From an uncultured Lachnospiraceae bacterium (GTDB lineage: Bacteria; Bacillota; Clostridia; Lachnospirales; Lachnospiraceae), in contig CADCQV010000219.1 of the NCBI GenBank assembly GCA_902803625.1, positions 1 through 23,697 of the forward strand: a DNA stretch of 23,697 nucleotides, read 5' to 3'. Of this stretch, positions 8,701 through 15,970 are shown piece by piece; position 1 is the stretch's first letter, and every line of letters begins with the position of its first letter. The notes below the pieces were generated by a model that was not told where the DNA came from, searched no databases, and saw nothing but the letters and a program-made list of their open reading frames with translations. The translations under genes and the position numbers were made by a program.

Positions 8701-9905
8701 CTGCTTACCTTCACGTCATTTGTATATGACTGTGTAACGGAAGGATCAACCGGGGTCTGTATGCCGTCCCAGTTATAAACATAAAAGTCGGTTAACTGCC
8801 CGCAGTCTGCGAAAGCTCCGTCAGGGATTCCCTTTGTTCCAAGGCTTCCCGGGATTTTGGCTGTCTGCAGTCCGCTGCAGCCTGCAAAGGCGCTGCCATC
8901 GATTGAAAGACAGGTATTTGGAAGCGTAATACTCCTCAGATCCGAACAATCCATAAATGTTCCGTAGAGTATCTCATTGACCTTGGTATTTTCAAGCCCG
9001 TTGACTGTCTGAAGTCTGGAGCATCCGTAAAAGGCATTCCCGCCCAGTGTCGAAAGGTTGGCACATTTTGAAAAATCTATTTCCATAAGTTTGTCACATC
9101 CCGAAAAGACACTGTCATTTATGGTAGTCAGCTTTTCATAGGGAAGAACAATGCTTGACAGTGTAGAATTCTGGAAGGCGGAAGCACTGAAGGTTTCCAG
9201 CGGACAGCTGTCATTAAATGTGACGGATGAGAGATTCTGGCAATTTGCAAAGGCTTTGGAATTCAGGTTCTTCAATGCCCTGCTGCTTATTGTGACATCC
9301 GTTGCACCGCTGGACTGAAAGCAGGAGACATCGAGCGTTTCAACCTTTTCAGGAATATCTATTGCATTTGTCAGACTGAGGCAGCCCTTAAACGCACTGT
9401 TTCCAATGGTTGTCAGGCTGTCCGGGAAGGTGATCGAATTAAGGCCTGTCGCACTGGCGAAGGCTCTTTTCGCTATATACGTAACCTCACTGCCGGATGC
9501 AAACTGAACCTGGTTTAAGGAATCATAATTCCCGGAGCCGTCATTTGCGTCAATCTCCGAAACACGTCTGACCAGATATTCTGTCGTATCCCCGCTCCCG
9601 TCCTTTGTGACCTTCGCAGGAATGGCTTCCGCATCGGCAAGGGTTGTGATCTCTGCTTTACTATGGTAATCTCCGTCCTTATTATAGTCGTACCCTGTGA
9701 TCCATGCTTCGTCATTCTCATCAAGAGTGAAGAAATATACCACGTTACCTGTTGTATAAGTACCTGATTCACCCTTTGCGGCCTTTATTTCCGGCGCCGG
9801 AACGGCCGCCACGATTATGGCGGTGATCATAAGAAGTGTGGCGATGGTACGCCGGACGCTGCTCTTCAGTCTGTATTTCTTTTTCTTCACGGTCTTCCCT
9901 GCCAT
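5748..9905 (-). CDS. Cell-wall-anchored BspA-like LRR_5 surface protein, 1385 aa
   Basis: Large surface protein and first gene of the LRR cluster. A basic N-terminus plus hydrophobic core (residues 1-43, cleavage near KAAKG) is a signal peptide. LRR_5 repeats fill about residues 140-375 and 480-820 (IGNSAFKGCLSL, LGGNAFYGCSRL, IDGSAFAGCSGL, IREIGDAPFMGCSKL). A glycine run near 969-975 is followed by two Ig-like modules of the GTDY...YENN..GxGNY type (about 985-1055 and 1060-1135). A serine-rich stalk comes next (about 1139-1180), then a folded region, then TPKTGD (1348-1353), a hydrophobic helix and the KKDPKP tail: a sortase-type anchor. ATG 9905 has GAGGAG about 8 nt upstream. The serine stalk probably lifts the LRR head off the peptidoglycan. 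Ligand unknown. Confidence 0.92.
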   Translation of the reverse strand: MAGKTVKKKKYRLKSSVRRTIATLLMITAIIVAAVPAPEIKAAKGESGTYTTGNVVYFFTLDENDEAWITGYDYNKDGDYHSKAEITTLADAEAIPAKVTKDGSGDTTEYLVRRVSEIDANDGSGNYDSLNQVQFASGSEVTYIAKRAFASATGLNSITFPDSLTTIGNSAFKGCLSLTNAIDIPEKVETLDVSCFQSSGATDVTISSRALKNLNSKAFANCQNLSSVTFNDSCPLETFSASAFQNSTLSSIVLPYEKLTTINDSVFSGCDKLMEIDFSKCANLSTLGGNAFYGCSRLQTVNGLENTKVNEILYGTFMDCSDLRSITLPNTCLSIDGSAFAGCSGLQTAKIPGSLGTKGIPDGAFADCGQLTDFYVYNWDGIQTPVDPSVTQSYTNDVKVSRKSTILPEDASNLTVHAFQYFGPDGNTSNIYDYCMANGIKFDDLGGTSSSGGYTINSDGIITNVDHSILFDTAIVIPETVNDIPVKGIARGAFKPGCPYKSITLPKSCTTLGDYAFTNCIYLTSLTAPNETYNLGENVFNGVATGDPRKDFSITGVISAGNELFVYAMNTVIDKTNGKETHIPFKNIDYPEVGYSLTVENLDPESGWDNNAGTGVTTLTEYVPQVTFDKLIIPSGVNEIGLETSTALSNNPELKTFKAEDNGLRSIDDYLFKGDSNLSSVTLPSSIREIGDAPFMGCSKLDSFEITADGFQYKDGILYGKDTNGNAAQRIIEVFEKSGLTEFSAIDYKNITELGPYAFYGLPELQSVSIDNGSISDISEGCFKRCPRLSYVMLDSKVGSVGPEALTQIAPESRIDVYNANAAYDKDAFKGNAKGSQVYNLYSTAEGDTTYEEGNRLDNDGLIWKGVVSDDDKKDFTEEGYKIYVKTKEVFSGTTHEKTLVPGVDFIVAKTDDESNVLDSSYYIDKDLTWGPFVVDGSATSHDFSLYGSGSLFSTKSSLTASYPIEVQGGGGGGGDPVGPKDLIVDKLYPNEFEFTASTIEPDLTVRDKSDTRNVLREDYDYYVRYEDNYYPGEAKAIVTGLGDYNARTVSTNFAIRRNIAECAVEVENAAYTGQLVNPAIHVFDYDRNTELVEGTDWVFIRYENNVKKGKKTAAAYVEGIGNYFGYNSGKFSILKTTSSSSGSKSSSKSSSSSSSSSSSSSSSSSSSSSSTTSSSSSESANEAQGNENNAGGSTGHSIPVDTGDTGIGDASGSIEGTTDNYVIKITKTDEADEEFSKALTEKYGDQVTGYRDFAMDISLYDSTGETKIEDPQGIEVTLTIPIPEELALYGGNNKVAAVDHSGNLENLSTRYSMIDGAPCATFTATHFSTYGFYVDTNNLTAGDLDNTPKTGDPISPKWVLAIGLAALSVFLFLKKDPKPDAAKA
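5751..5864 (-). other. Sortase-type cell-wall sorting signal (TPKTGD + helix + basic tail)
   Basis: The last 38 codons of the 1385-aa LRR gene encode TPKTGD, a 16-17 residue hydrophobic segment (WVLAIGLAALSVFLFL) and a basic end (KKDPKPDAAKA). This is the three-part layout of a sortase substrate. The motif departs from LPXTG (P-K-T-G-D with Thr in place of Leu), resembling the xPxTGD signals common in Firmicutes surface proteins. No sortase gene lies in the window. Confidence 0.75.
6370..6492 (-). repeat. Low-complexity serine-codon tract
   Basis: About 40 codons, nearly all serine (AGC, AGT, TCC, TCG mixed) with a few K, G and T, form the stalk of the anchored LRR protein. The DNA is a degenerate GAGCTC/GAACT-like repeat, visible on the plus strand as runs of gagct/gaact. 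Such tracts change length easily and in frame. Confidence 0.85.
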
Positions 9906-9956
9906 GTTAAATGCTCCTCGTATTTATTAGTTCTGTTTTCACGGATAATGATTCAC

Positions 9957-10067
9957 TCATTCCGCGTTTATTTTCCATATTCTTTCCACCAGAGCCTGTT
10001 CTATTTCATTCATGTTTGTTTCAAGCATTATCCCGCTACTGTCCATAACCATGGCACCACCGGTCAT
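9957..10067 (-). CDS. Possible 36-aa small protein overlapping the upstream hypothetical gene
   Basis: A 36-codon frame begins with ATGACC at 10067 inside the last codons of the 100-aa gene and stops at 9957; the two overlap by 32 nt in different frames. Its product begins MTGGAMVMDSSG and ends in an amphipathic, acidic segment (NMNEIEQALVERIWKINAE) that reads like real protein. An AAGG lies about 13 nt before the ATG, which is a weak ribosome site. It could be a coupled small gene, or a C-terminal part of the upstream gene displaced by a frameshift. I do not recognise a family. Confidence 0.3.
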   Translation of the reverse strand: MTGGAMVMDSSGIMLETNMNEIEQALVERIWKINAE

Positions 10068-10338
10068 AGCCAAGCCTGACCTTCTTAATGTTTTTCAGAA
10101 AAGATTCCGGTGACATATATAAGTTTTCCAATATCGGCAGAAGATCAATATAATCTTCATGCTCCGGTTTACCCACATCCTTCGCCATTACAACAATATA
10201 ACCATTATCCCACTCTTTTACCGCAGTATATCTTTCGAGATGCTTCCCCGTAAGAAAAGTAATGGTTGTATCTCCATATGAAAACAACGTATACTCGCCC
10301 TTATTACTTAGAAGAGCTACAGAATCATTCGAATTCAT
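10036..10338 (-). CDS. Hypothetical protein, 100 aa
   Basis: Unrecognised small soluble protein with no signal peptide or membrane segment. I chose ATG 10338 because GAGG sits 9 nt upstream; the frame is open to a GTG at 10443, but that extension overlaps another reading frame and has no ribosome site. The product has alternating beta-like stretches (YTLFSYGDTTITFLTG, YIVVMAKDV) and a more acidic, helical second half (YIDLLPILENLYMSPESFL). It ends in GYDRWCHGYGQ. It lies between a frameshifted relic and the LRR cluster. Composition resembles its neighbours. Function unknown; a regulator or an accessory protein of a small mobile or defence-like cassette is only one possibility. Confidence 0.6.
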   Translation of the reverse strand: MNSNDSVALLSNKGEYTLFSYGDTTITFLTGKHLERYTAVKEWDNGYIVVMAKDVGKPEHEDYIDLLPILENLYMSPESFLKNIKKVRLGYDRWCHGYGQ

Positions 10339-10414
10339 AATATTGTTCCTCAGGATCTGAAAACCCCAATATCTTGTACGCTCTGTCCGCAAACAGACGC
10401 TCTTATAGTATAAC

Positions 10415-10652
10415 TCATTTAGAATTATATCGGTAACAAGCACACAAATGTTTACTCATGTTTTTAAAATTGAACAGTCCGGATAAACTTCCGCCCATCA
10501 GCTTCAGAATATCTTCAAGTTTACTTTCATAAACACAGCGCAGTACATTGCCACAGATAGTGAATATAAGTTATGAATGAATTGAAATGCAGCTTCCCTT
10601 CCCCTGAGTGATCCTTCTTTAGCTATACTCGTACTTTCGGAGCCTTATTCAT
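10415..10652 (-). pseudogene. Probable frameshifted relic of a small unrecognised gene
   Basis: Three short pieces in different frames read as one protein-like sequence. They are an ATG-initiated MNKAPKVRV (10652, then TAG), an AKEGSLRGREAAFQFIHNL segment in the next frame, and a 51-codon open stretch at 10415-10570 in a third frame (FTICGNVLRCVYESKLEDIL, LMGGSLSGLFNFKNM, HLCACYRYN). Two small indels would join them into one reading frame of roughly 80 codons. No good ribosome site precedes the ATG. It ends 76 bp before the 100-aa gene. I do not recognise the family, and chance coding-like sequence cannot be ruled out. Confidence 0.35.
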
Positions 10653-10717
10653 AAACAGGGAAGGAAAAGCACCCGATAAGAAGTGTGATATTGATAAGTA
10701 ATGCAATTCTACTCTTT

Positions 10718-11380
10718 TTATTTCGCATATCTCTCCAGAATATAACTGGTCAGTGCCTTAACACCGGGGTCGGTTTCGGACACATTTTTTCCGAGGGCGG
10801 TCTCGAATACCGGAGCGTCATTTACGGCATCCATCCCCTTCTTAAAATTCGCACTGTCAAAGCCCACCGCATCCTTTAAGTCACACTTGGTAAGAGCCAC
10901 AGCATCCACGTATGAGAACATGGGTACGTACTTAAAGGGCTTATCGTCCCCCTCGGGGACAGAAGCGCAGACAATACGAAGCTCCTCGCCGAGGTCAAAT
11001 TCCGCAGGACAGATAAGGTTTCCCACATTCTCTATGAAACATATCCCGTTCTTAAAATCCAGACTGTCATATCCGGACTTTATTACAGCGGCGTCCAGGT
11101 GGCACTCACCGCAGGTATTTATCTGGCTCGCCTTTACGCCCTTTGCATTAAAATCATCCGCATCTATGGAGGAATAGAGATCCCCCTCAATAACAGAGGA
11201 AGCGATCCCCCTCTCCTTAAGCTCCGCGCAGACAGCCTTTAAAAGAGTGGTCTTTCCGGCTCCGGGAGCCCCCATTATATTGACCATCAGCACGTGGTCA
11301 TTTTTATAGATCTCCCTGTTTTCTTCCGCTATCCTCTTATTCTCTCCGAGAAGCTCCTTCATTACTATTATTTCTGACAT
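10718..11380 (-). CDS. hypB: HypB-family nickel-insertion GTPase
   Basis: Cytoplasmic SIMIBI-class GTPase that helps deliver Ni2+ during maturation of [NiFe] hydrogenase, and in some bacteria urease. Visible features are the P-loop GAPGAGKT (37-44), EGDLYSSIDADDF (65-77), the metal-site motif CGECHLDA (90-97), the HypB signature IENVGNLICPAE (116-127) and the guanine-specificity element TKCD (164-167). At 220 aa it is a standard core; the histidine-rich or CxxCGC N-terminal nickel site of some HypBs is absent. ATG 11380 has AAGGAGAG about 6-7 nt upstream. It is isolated: no hypA, other hyp gene, hydrogenase or urease gene lies in the window. A repeat cluster separates it from the upstream MscS gene. 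Confidence 0.93.
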   Translation of the reverse strand: MSEIIVMKELLGENKRIAEENREIYKNDHVLMVNIMGAPGAGKTTLLKAVCAELKERGIASSVIEGDLYSSIDADDFNAKGVKASQINTCGECHLDAAVIKSGYDSLDFKNGICFIENVGNLICPAEFDLGEELRIVCASVPEGDDKPFKYVPMFSYVDAVALTKCDLKDAVGFDSANFKKGMDAVNDAPVFETALGKNVSETDPGVKALTSYILERYAK

Positions 11381-11405
11381 TATATTCTCTCCTTATATTC
11401 TTTCC

Positions 11406-11557
11406 TGTCATCCTGAGGGCGTAGCCCGAAGGATCTTTCCTATTTCCTGTCATCCTGAGGGCTTCAGCCCGAAGGATCTTTCCTCCGGACATAAAAGATT
11501 CTTCGCTTTGCTCAGAATGACACACTGCTCAGATTCTTCGCTTCGCTCAGAATGGCA
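11406..11557. repeat. Cluster of four short interspersed palindromic repeats
   Basis: Two copies of a CATCCTGAGGGC..GCCCGAAGGATC form (about 11406-11440 and 11449-11484) are followed by two inverted copies of the GATTCTTCGCTT(T/C)GCTCAGAATG form (about 11497-11523 and 11531-11557). Each folds as a hairpin. They fill most of the 181-bp gap between mscS and hypB. Read on the minus strand, one copy is followed by CTTTTAT, so weak terminator action is possible. Confidence 0.88.
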
Positions 11558-11561
11558 GGTC

Positions 11562-12500
11562 TCACCCATTCTGTCTTATGTTCACATCCAGCTTGTTGTA
11601 GGTGATCTCGACACCCTCACTGTCAAAGGTAAGCTTCACCGTCTCATTAAAGCTCCAGTAAGCATTCCAGTATTCCGCCGTTTCCACATAAAACCTGCAG
11701 CCAATGGTAACCGCACTGTCATCAAGGGATTTCACGAAAACGGAAGGCTCCTCATTACCCAGATACCCAGGCATTTCCTTTGCCTTTATCTTCAATAATT
11801 CCTTTGCCTTCAGGAGATCCGCCTCATAGCTTATACCGACGGAAAAATCGATCTTCCTGGCAGGAAGCCAGGTCACGTTTACTATGGAGGTATTTGCAAG
11901 GGCTCCGTTCGGTATCATGACCTCCTTATTGTCGATAGTCGTAAGCCTCGTATAAAATATGGTGATCTCCGTAACCCTTCCTTCGTTACCGTGGGAGTCC
12001 TCCTTTATGTAGTCCCCCACCTTAAAGGGCTTCATCAAAAGTATCACCACTCCTCCGGCAAGGTTCGAAAGGCTTCCCTGCAGCGCAAGTCCCACGGCCA
12101 GGGTCGCTGAACCGAAGACCGCCAGTATCGATGCCGCCTCCACGCCGAGCTGCGACGCTATGATAAGGAAAAGGAGGGCATATAGGGAGATCCTTAAGAA
12201 TGAATCTATAAAGGTTATTACTCCCTTTTCACTGCCGGCTTTATTCAGGGACTTATTTATCAGCTTTATTATCAGCTTGATAAGCTTTCTGCCCACGAGG
12301 AAGAAAACTACTGCAATAAGTATCCTTATGCCAAAATTAAAGAATACCTCCGGCAGTCCCTGCAGGAATTTTTCAAAAAAGCCCGGATTCAGGTTTTCCT
12401 GTATGTCCTTTATATCCTCTATGCTGCTGATCTCGTCAATGGCGGGAAGATTCTCGTCCAGAGCCTCCACCGCAGCTGTTAAAAAAACGGGATTATACAC
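11562..12500 (-). CDS. mscS: Small-conductance mechanosensitive channel (MscS family)
   Basis: Inner-membrane channel that opens under membrane tension and releases solutes during hypo-osmotic shock. The 312-aa protein is close to the usual MscS core (about 286 aa). Three membrane segments are visible: about 53-72, 95-118 and the glycine/alanine-rich pore helix TM3 about 122-155 (AVFGSATLAVGLALQGSLSN, then LAGGVVILLMKPF). The beta domain follows (VGDYI, VTEITIFYTRLTTIDNKEV, IPNGAL..) and then the C-terminal cage. The start is a GTG at 12500; GAGGTG about 9 nt upstream overlaps the end of glgB, whose stop lies only 3 bp before. No other in-frame start precedes the first membrane segment. It is probably cotranscribed with glgB and the DUF1015 gene. 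Confidence 0.94.
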   Translation of the reverse strand: MYNPVFLTAAVEALDENLPAIDEISSIEDIKDIQENLNPGFFEKFLQGLPEVFFNFGIRILIAVVFFLVGRKLIKLIIKLINKSLNKAGSEKGVITFIDSFLRISLYALLFLIIASQLGVEAASILAVFGSATLAVGLALQGSLSNLAGGVVILLMKPFKVGDYIKEDSHGNEGRVTEITIFYTRLTTIDNKEVMIPNGALANTSIVNVTWLPARKIDFSVGISYEADLLKAKELLKIKAKEMPGYLGNEEPSVFVKSLDDSAVTIGCRFYVETAEYWNAYWSFNETVKLTFDSEGVEITYNKLDVNIRQNG

Positions 12501-12503
12501 TTC

Positions 12504-14681
12504 CTACTGCACCTCAAAAACTATTACCGAAAGCGGCGGTACCTTTATCCTTATGGAATTCTCCCGTCCGTCACACTCATCCTCGGAGGACTTCAGTACA
12601 TGGGAATTCCGGAAGTCAAAGCCGCCGTACTTTTCAGCGTCTGTATTAAATATTTCCTTGAATTTTCCGGGCATCGGAACGCCTATCTTATAATTCTTTC
12701 TGGGTATATTCTCAAAATTCACCACAACGATAAGGGTATCCTTTTCCTTCTTCGTTTTCCTCATAAAGACAAGGATATTCTCATTGGCTGAAATACAGTT
12801 GATCCATTCAAAGCCCGCTTCCTCCAGGGAAAGCTCATGAAGCGCGGGCCTCTCCCTGTACAGAAGGGACAGATCCTTTATAAGGGAATGAACCTCCTTA
12901 TTCTCATTCTTTTTTAGAAGCTCCCAGTTAAGCTTCCTTTCCGGAGACCAGGCCTCTTCGTCGCCCAGGGCAAGGCTTGCGTCTATCACCTTCTTCCCGG
13001 GGTAGGTGAAAAGGAAGCCTAAGGACGCCTTCAGATTCGAATACTTTTCCTCACTGTTTCCCGGCATCTTTGAAAGGAAAGAACCATCTGTAAAGGCGTC
13101 ATGGGTAAATGGCAGCATAAAGCGCTCCGCATATGCATATACAAGCGAGAAGCAGAGCTCTCCGTAGTGATCCGTCCTGTAGAAGGGATCATAGGAAAGA
13201 TAGGACAAAAAGTCATCTCTCCAGCTCTCATTCCACTTGAAGTCAAAGCCGAGACCGCCCTCCGCCGTATCCGTTGTCATCCCGGGCCAGGCGGAATTAT
13301 CCTCAGCTATCATAATGACGCCGCTCTTTTCCTTATGTACCTCATTCGTGATATTCTGCAGAAGCTCCACAGCCTCCAGGTTTTCCTTTCCTCCGTAGAT
13401 ATTCGGCAGAAAATCATTCCTTCCGTAGTCGAGATATAGCATTGACGCCGTATTGTCAACTCTGAGCCCGTCGGCATGATAGATCCTTGTCCAGAAAAGC
13501 GCATTGGACAAAAGGAAATTCCTGACCTCCGGACGTGAGAAATCAAAGGTCAGCGTCCCCTCGTCCGGATGGAAGCTCCTCCTCGGATCGGGGCTCTCGT
13601 AGATCGGACTCCCGTCAAAGCGCGCAAGTCCCCCGTTACGTGAATCGAAGTGGGCGGGACTCCAGTCCAGGATAACCCCTATTCCCTCCTTATGCATATG
13701 ATCAATAAGGTGGAAAAGCTCATCCGGCTTCCCGTACTTTGCCGCAGGGGAATAAAACCCGTAGGTATGGTATCCCGCTGCTCCTGAAGCCTTATGCTCC
13801 ATTACCGGCATAAGCTCCACATGGGTATAGCCGTTATCCTTCAGATACCTTGAAAGCTCCTCTGCCATAGCCTTAAAGCCCTGCTTTTTTTCGTCAAAGG
13901 CATCGGTCTTAAGCTCATATATCACCATTGGGCTTTCGCTTCCCTGATGCATATGACGCTCCGCCATCCAGTCCTCATCCGTCCAGTTAAAGGAGGCAAG
14001 GTCGGTAACTATGGAAGCGGGATCATCACTGTCCTCAGCGAAAAAGCCATAGGGATCAGTCTTTAATACCACGGTACCGTTTCCGGCCTTGATCTCGTAT
14101 TTATAAAGCGTTCCCGCCTTTAATCCCGGGATGAAGATCTCGAATATCCCCGATTCATCGGGAAGCTTCTCCATTTCATAAACCCTGCCGTCCCAGTCAT
14201 TGAAGTCTCCTACCACGCTTACCCTCATGGCATCCGGCGCCCAGACGGCAAAATGTACACCCTCCTGCCCTTCGACGGTAACGATATGGGAACCCAGGGT
14301 TTCCCAGGCATAGCGAAGTATCCCGTTCCTGAATTTCTTTGAATTTCTCTCGTGTATTACCTGCGGATAGGCGTAAGGATCCTCAACGGTGATCTTCTTC
14401 CCGTCCTTTGTTTCAACCTCATACACATAGTGAAATGGTATCTTCTTTCGTAAAAGAACCGCGAAATAGCCGCTCTCATCCATCATTTCCATAGGATATG
14501 GCTCTTTCACCTTATCGGCCTTCACCGAAACACTCTTTGCCTCCGGGAAAAACGCCTGTATGATGGTGCCGCTCCGCCCCGCACTGTGCGGACCTAAAAG
14601 CTTCTTCGGATGATCCTCCTCGGAGTAAGTGACGGCCTCTATCTCCGCCCAGTCCATGAGATTATATAATTTTTTGTTCAT
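12504..14681 (-). CDS. glgB: Divergent 1,4-alpha-glucan branching enzyme (GlgB family, GH13)
   Basis: Glycogen branching enzyme homologue, 725 aa, cytoplasmic. It has an N-terminal CBM48-like region (HFAVWAPDAMRVSVVGDFND, 143-162), a GH13 barrel and a C-terminal beta domain. Conserved elements are YTHVELMPVMEH (285-296), GVILDWSPAHF (335-345), GLRVDNTASMLYLDY (405-419, nucleophile D409), MIAED (acid/base E460) and FTHD (D528). Several usual GlgB signatures are altered: IYEVHLGSW is IYELKTDAF, DxSWGYQ is GAAGYH, HDEVVHGK is HDAFTDGS, and the MGxEFxQxxEW loop is IDASLALGDEEAW. The catalytic triad survives, so activity is plausible but specificity may differ. ATG 14681 has a perfect AGGAGG 7 nt upstream. 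It sits 11 bp after the DUF1015 gene. No other glycogen gene is in the window. Confidence 0.88.
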   Translation of the reverse strand: MNKKLYNLMDWAEIEAVTYSEEDHPKKLLGPHSAGRSGTIIQAFFPEAKSVSVKADKVKEPYPMEMMDESGYFAVLLRKKIPFHYVYEVETKDGKKITVEDPYAYPQVIHERNSKKFRNGILRYAWETLGSHIVTVEGQEGVHFAVWAPDAMRVSVVGDFNDWDGRVYEMEKLPDESGIFEIFIPGLKAGTLYKYEIKAGNGTVVLKTDPYGFFAEDSDDPASIVTDLASFNWTDEDWMAERHMHQGSESPMVIYELKTDAFDEKKQGFKAMAEELSRYLKDNGYTHVELMPVMEHKASGAAGYHTYGFYSPAAKYGKPDELFHLIDHMHKEGIGVILDWSPAHFDSRNGGLARFDGSPIYESPDPRRSFHPDEGTLTFDFSRPEVRNFLLSNALFWTRIYHADGLRVDNTASMLYLDYGRNDFLPNIYGGKENLEAVELLQNITNEVHKEKSGVIMIAEDNSAWPGMTTDTAEGGLGFDFKWNESWRDDFLSYLSYDPFYRTDHYGELCFSLVYAYAERFMLPFTHDAFTDGSFLSKMPGNSEEKYSNLKASLGFLFTYPGKKVIDASLALGDEEAWSPERKLNWELLKKNENKEVHSLIKDLSLLYRERPALHELSLEEAGFEWINCISANENILVFMRKTKKEKDTLIVVVNFENIPRKNYKIGVPMPGKFKEIFNTDAEKYGGFDFRNSHVLKSSEDECDGRENSIRIKVPPLSVIVFEVQ

Positions 14682-14692
14682 TAGAAGTCCTC

Positions 14693-15931
14693 CTAGAACC
14701 TGTGTATGAATAATCCGCTTCTGAGCTTCGGCTCAAACCAGGTGGATTTCGGCGGCATAAGCCTTCCCATATCCGCAACGGCAAAGAGATCATTGATGTC
14801 GGTAGGATAAAGAGAGAACGCGCAGACGTACTCTCCGGAATCCACCTTTTTAATAAGCCCTTCCATGCCGTGGATCCCGCCTATAAAGGCTATTCTCTTA
14901 TCGGTTCTGGGATCCTCTATATTCAGTACCGGTGACAGAAGCTCATTCTGGAGAAGGGATACATCCAGATCATCCACAGGATCTCCGGAGAGGATCGTGT
15001 CCTTTGCTGTCAGCCTGTACCACTTCCCGCTGATATATAGTCCGAAATCATGCTTTTTCCCGGGTTTAAATGGCCTGTCCTCTCCCGTTCCCACATCAAA
15101 TTTCTTTCTGATCCTGTCCATGAAACGGCTCTCGGATAAACCGTTTAAGTCCTTCACCACCCTGTTGTAATCAAGTATCATAAGCTCATCCGCAGGGAAA
15201 AGGACAGAAAGGAAGTAATTGTACTCTTCGTCACCGTTTGACTGCGTATGGGCTTCTGCCCTCATTTTGCATACCTTCACGGCGCTTGCACATCTATGGT
15301 GTCCGTCGCAGATATAGATATCGTTTATGCCGTCAAAGGCTCCCCTTATCGCCGCAATATCCCTGTCATCGGAAACCGTCCACACCCTGTGGCGTACATT
15401 ATCGGGACTTGTGAAATCATATACCGGGGGAGCTTCCTTTACCCCCTGTACAATGGCTGAGATCACGGGATTTTTCCTGTATCCAAGGAAGATCGGTCCC
15501 GTATGCGCAGAGCAGGCGTCGACATGGCGTATCCTGTCGATCTCCTTCTCCTCCGTTGTATTCTCATGCTTTTTTATCACATTATTGTCATAGTCCTTCA
15601 CTGAGGAAACTGCAACGACCCCGGTCTGGCTCCTTCCGTCCATGGTGAGCTCATAGAGATAGTAAAGAGGTCTGTCCTCCATAATGAATTCGCCCTTTTC
15701 TATCATCGAATCCAGTATCTCACAGGCCTTCACATAAACCCGGTCGTCATAGGTATCCACATCATCGGGAAATGAAGTTTCCGGCCTGTCAATACGTAAA
15801 AAAGACAGAGGAGCGCGTTTGATCTCCTCCTTCGCTCCCTGTCTTGAATAAACATCATACGGCAGTGCCGCGATCTTGTCAGCCAGTCCCTCACCCGGTC
15901 GTATTGCCCTGAATGGTCGTATATCTGCCAC
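14693..15931 (-). CDS. DUF1015 family protein
   Basis: Cytoplasmic protein of 412 aa from the DUF1015 (COG4198) family, biochemical role not established to my knowledge. Family marks are the opening IRPFRAIRP, LPYDVYS (23-29), the conserved KKHENTTEEKEIDRIRH region (120-136), HTGPIFLGY (143-151) and YICDGHHR (206-213). The DGHHR element recalls the ParB/sulfiredoxin-like fold of the free serine kinases (SerK, SbnI); that link is my inference. The start is GTG 15931, with AAAGGA 7 nt upstream. Its stop overlaps the glgB ribosome site. It lies directly downstream of serC-serA across a 144-bp repeat gap, a neighbourhood that suggests serine metabolism. Confidence 0.9.
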   Translation of the reverse strand: MADIRPFRAIRPGEGLADKIAALPYDVYSRQGAKEEIKRAPLSFLRIDRPETSFPDDVDTYDDRVYVKACEILDSMIEKGEFIMEDRPLYYLYELTMDGRSQTGVVAVSSVKDYDNNVIKKHENTTEEKEIDRIRHVDACSAHTGPIFLGYRKNPVISAIVQGVKEAPPVYDFTSPDNVRHRVWTVSDDRDIAAIRGAFDGINDIYICDGHHRCASAVKVCKMRAEAHTQSNGDEEYNYFLSVLFPADELMILDYNRVVKDLNGLSESRFMDRIRKKFDVGTGEDRPFKPGKKHDFGLYISGKWYRLTAKDTILSGDPVDDLDVSLLQNELLSPVLNIEDPRTDKRIAFIGGIHGMEGLIKKVDSGEYVCAFSLYPTDINDLFAVADMGRLMPPKSTWFEPKLRSGLFIHRF

Positions 15932-15970
15932 TTTTTTATCCTTTCTGTTACATGATCCTTTGTCAATAAA

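Noticed and set aside
10339..10443. GTG-initiated extension of the 100-aa hypothetical gene
   Set aside because: It overlaps the 3' part of the relic reading frame and has no ribosome site, whereas ATG 10338 has GAGG 9 nt upstream.
11337..11525. 62-codon frame reading through the repeat cluster before hypB
   Set aside because: It is translated repeat sequence (SFMSGGKILRAEALRMTG style), has no ribosome site and overlaps the hypB start.
15932..15966. Promoter for the DUF1015 gene (perfect TTGACA on the minus strand at 15961-15966)
   Set aside because: The position 17 nt downstream reads AAGGAT and falls on the ribosome site, so transcripts would start inside the gene; no acceptable -10 element was found.
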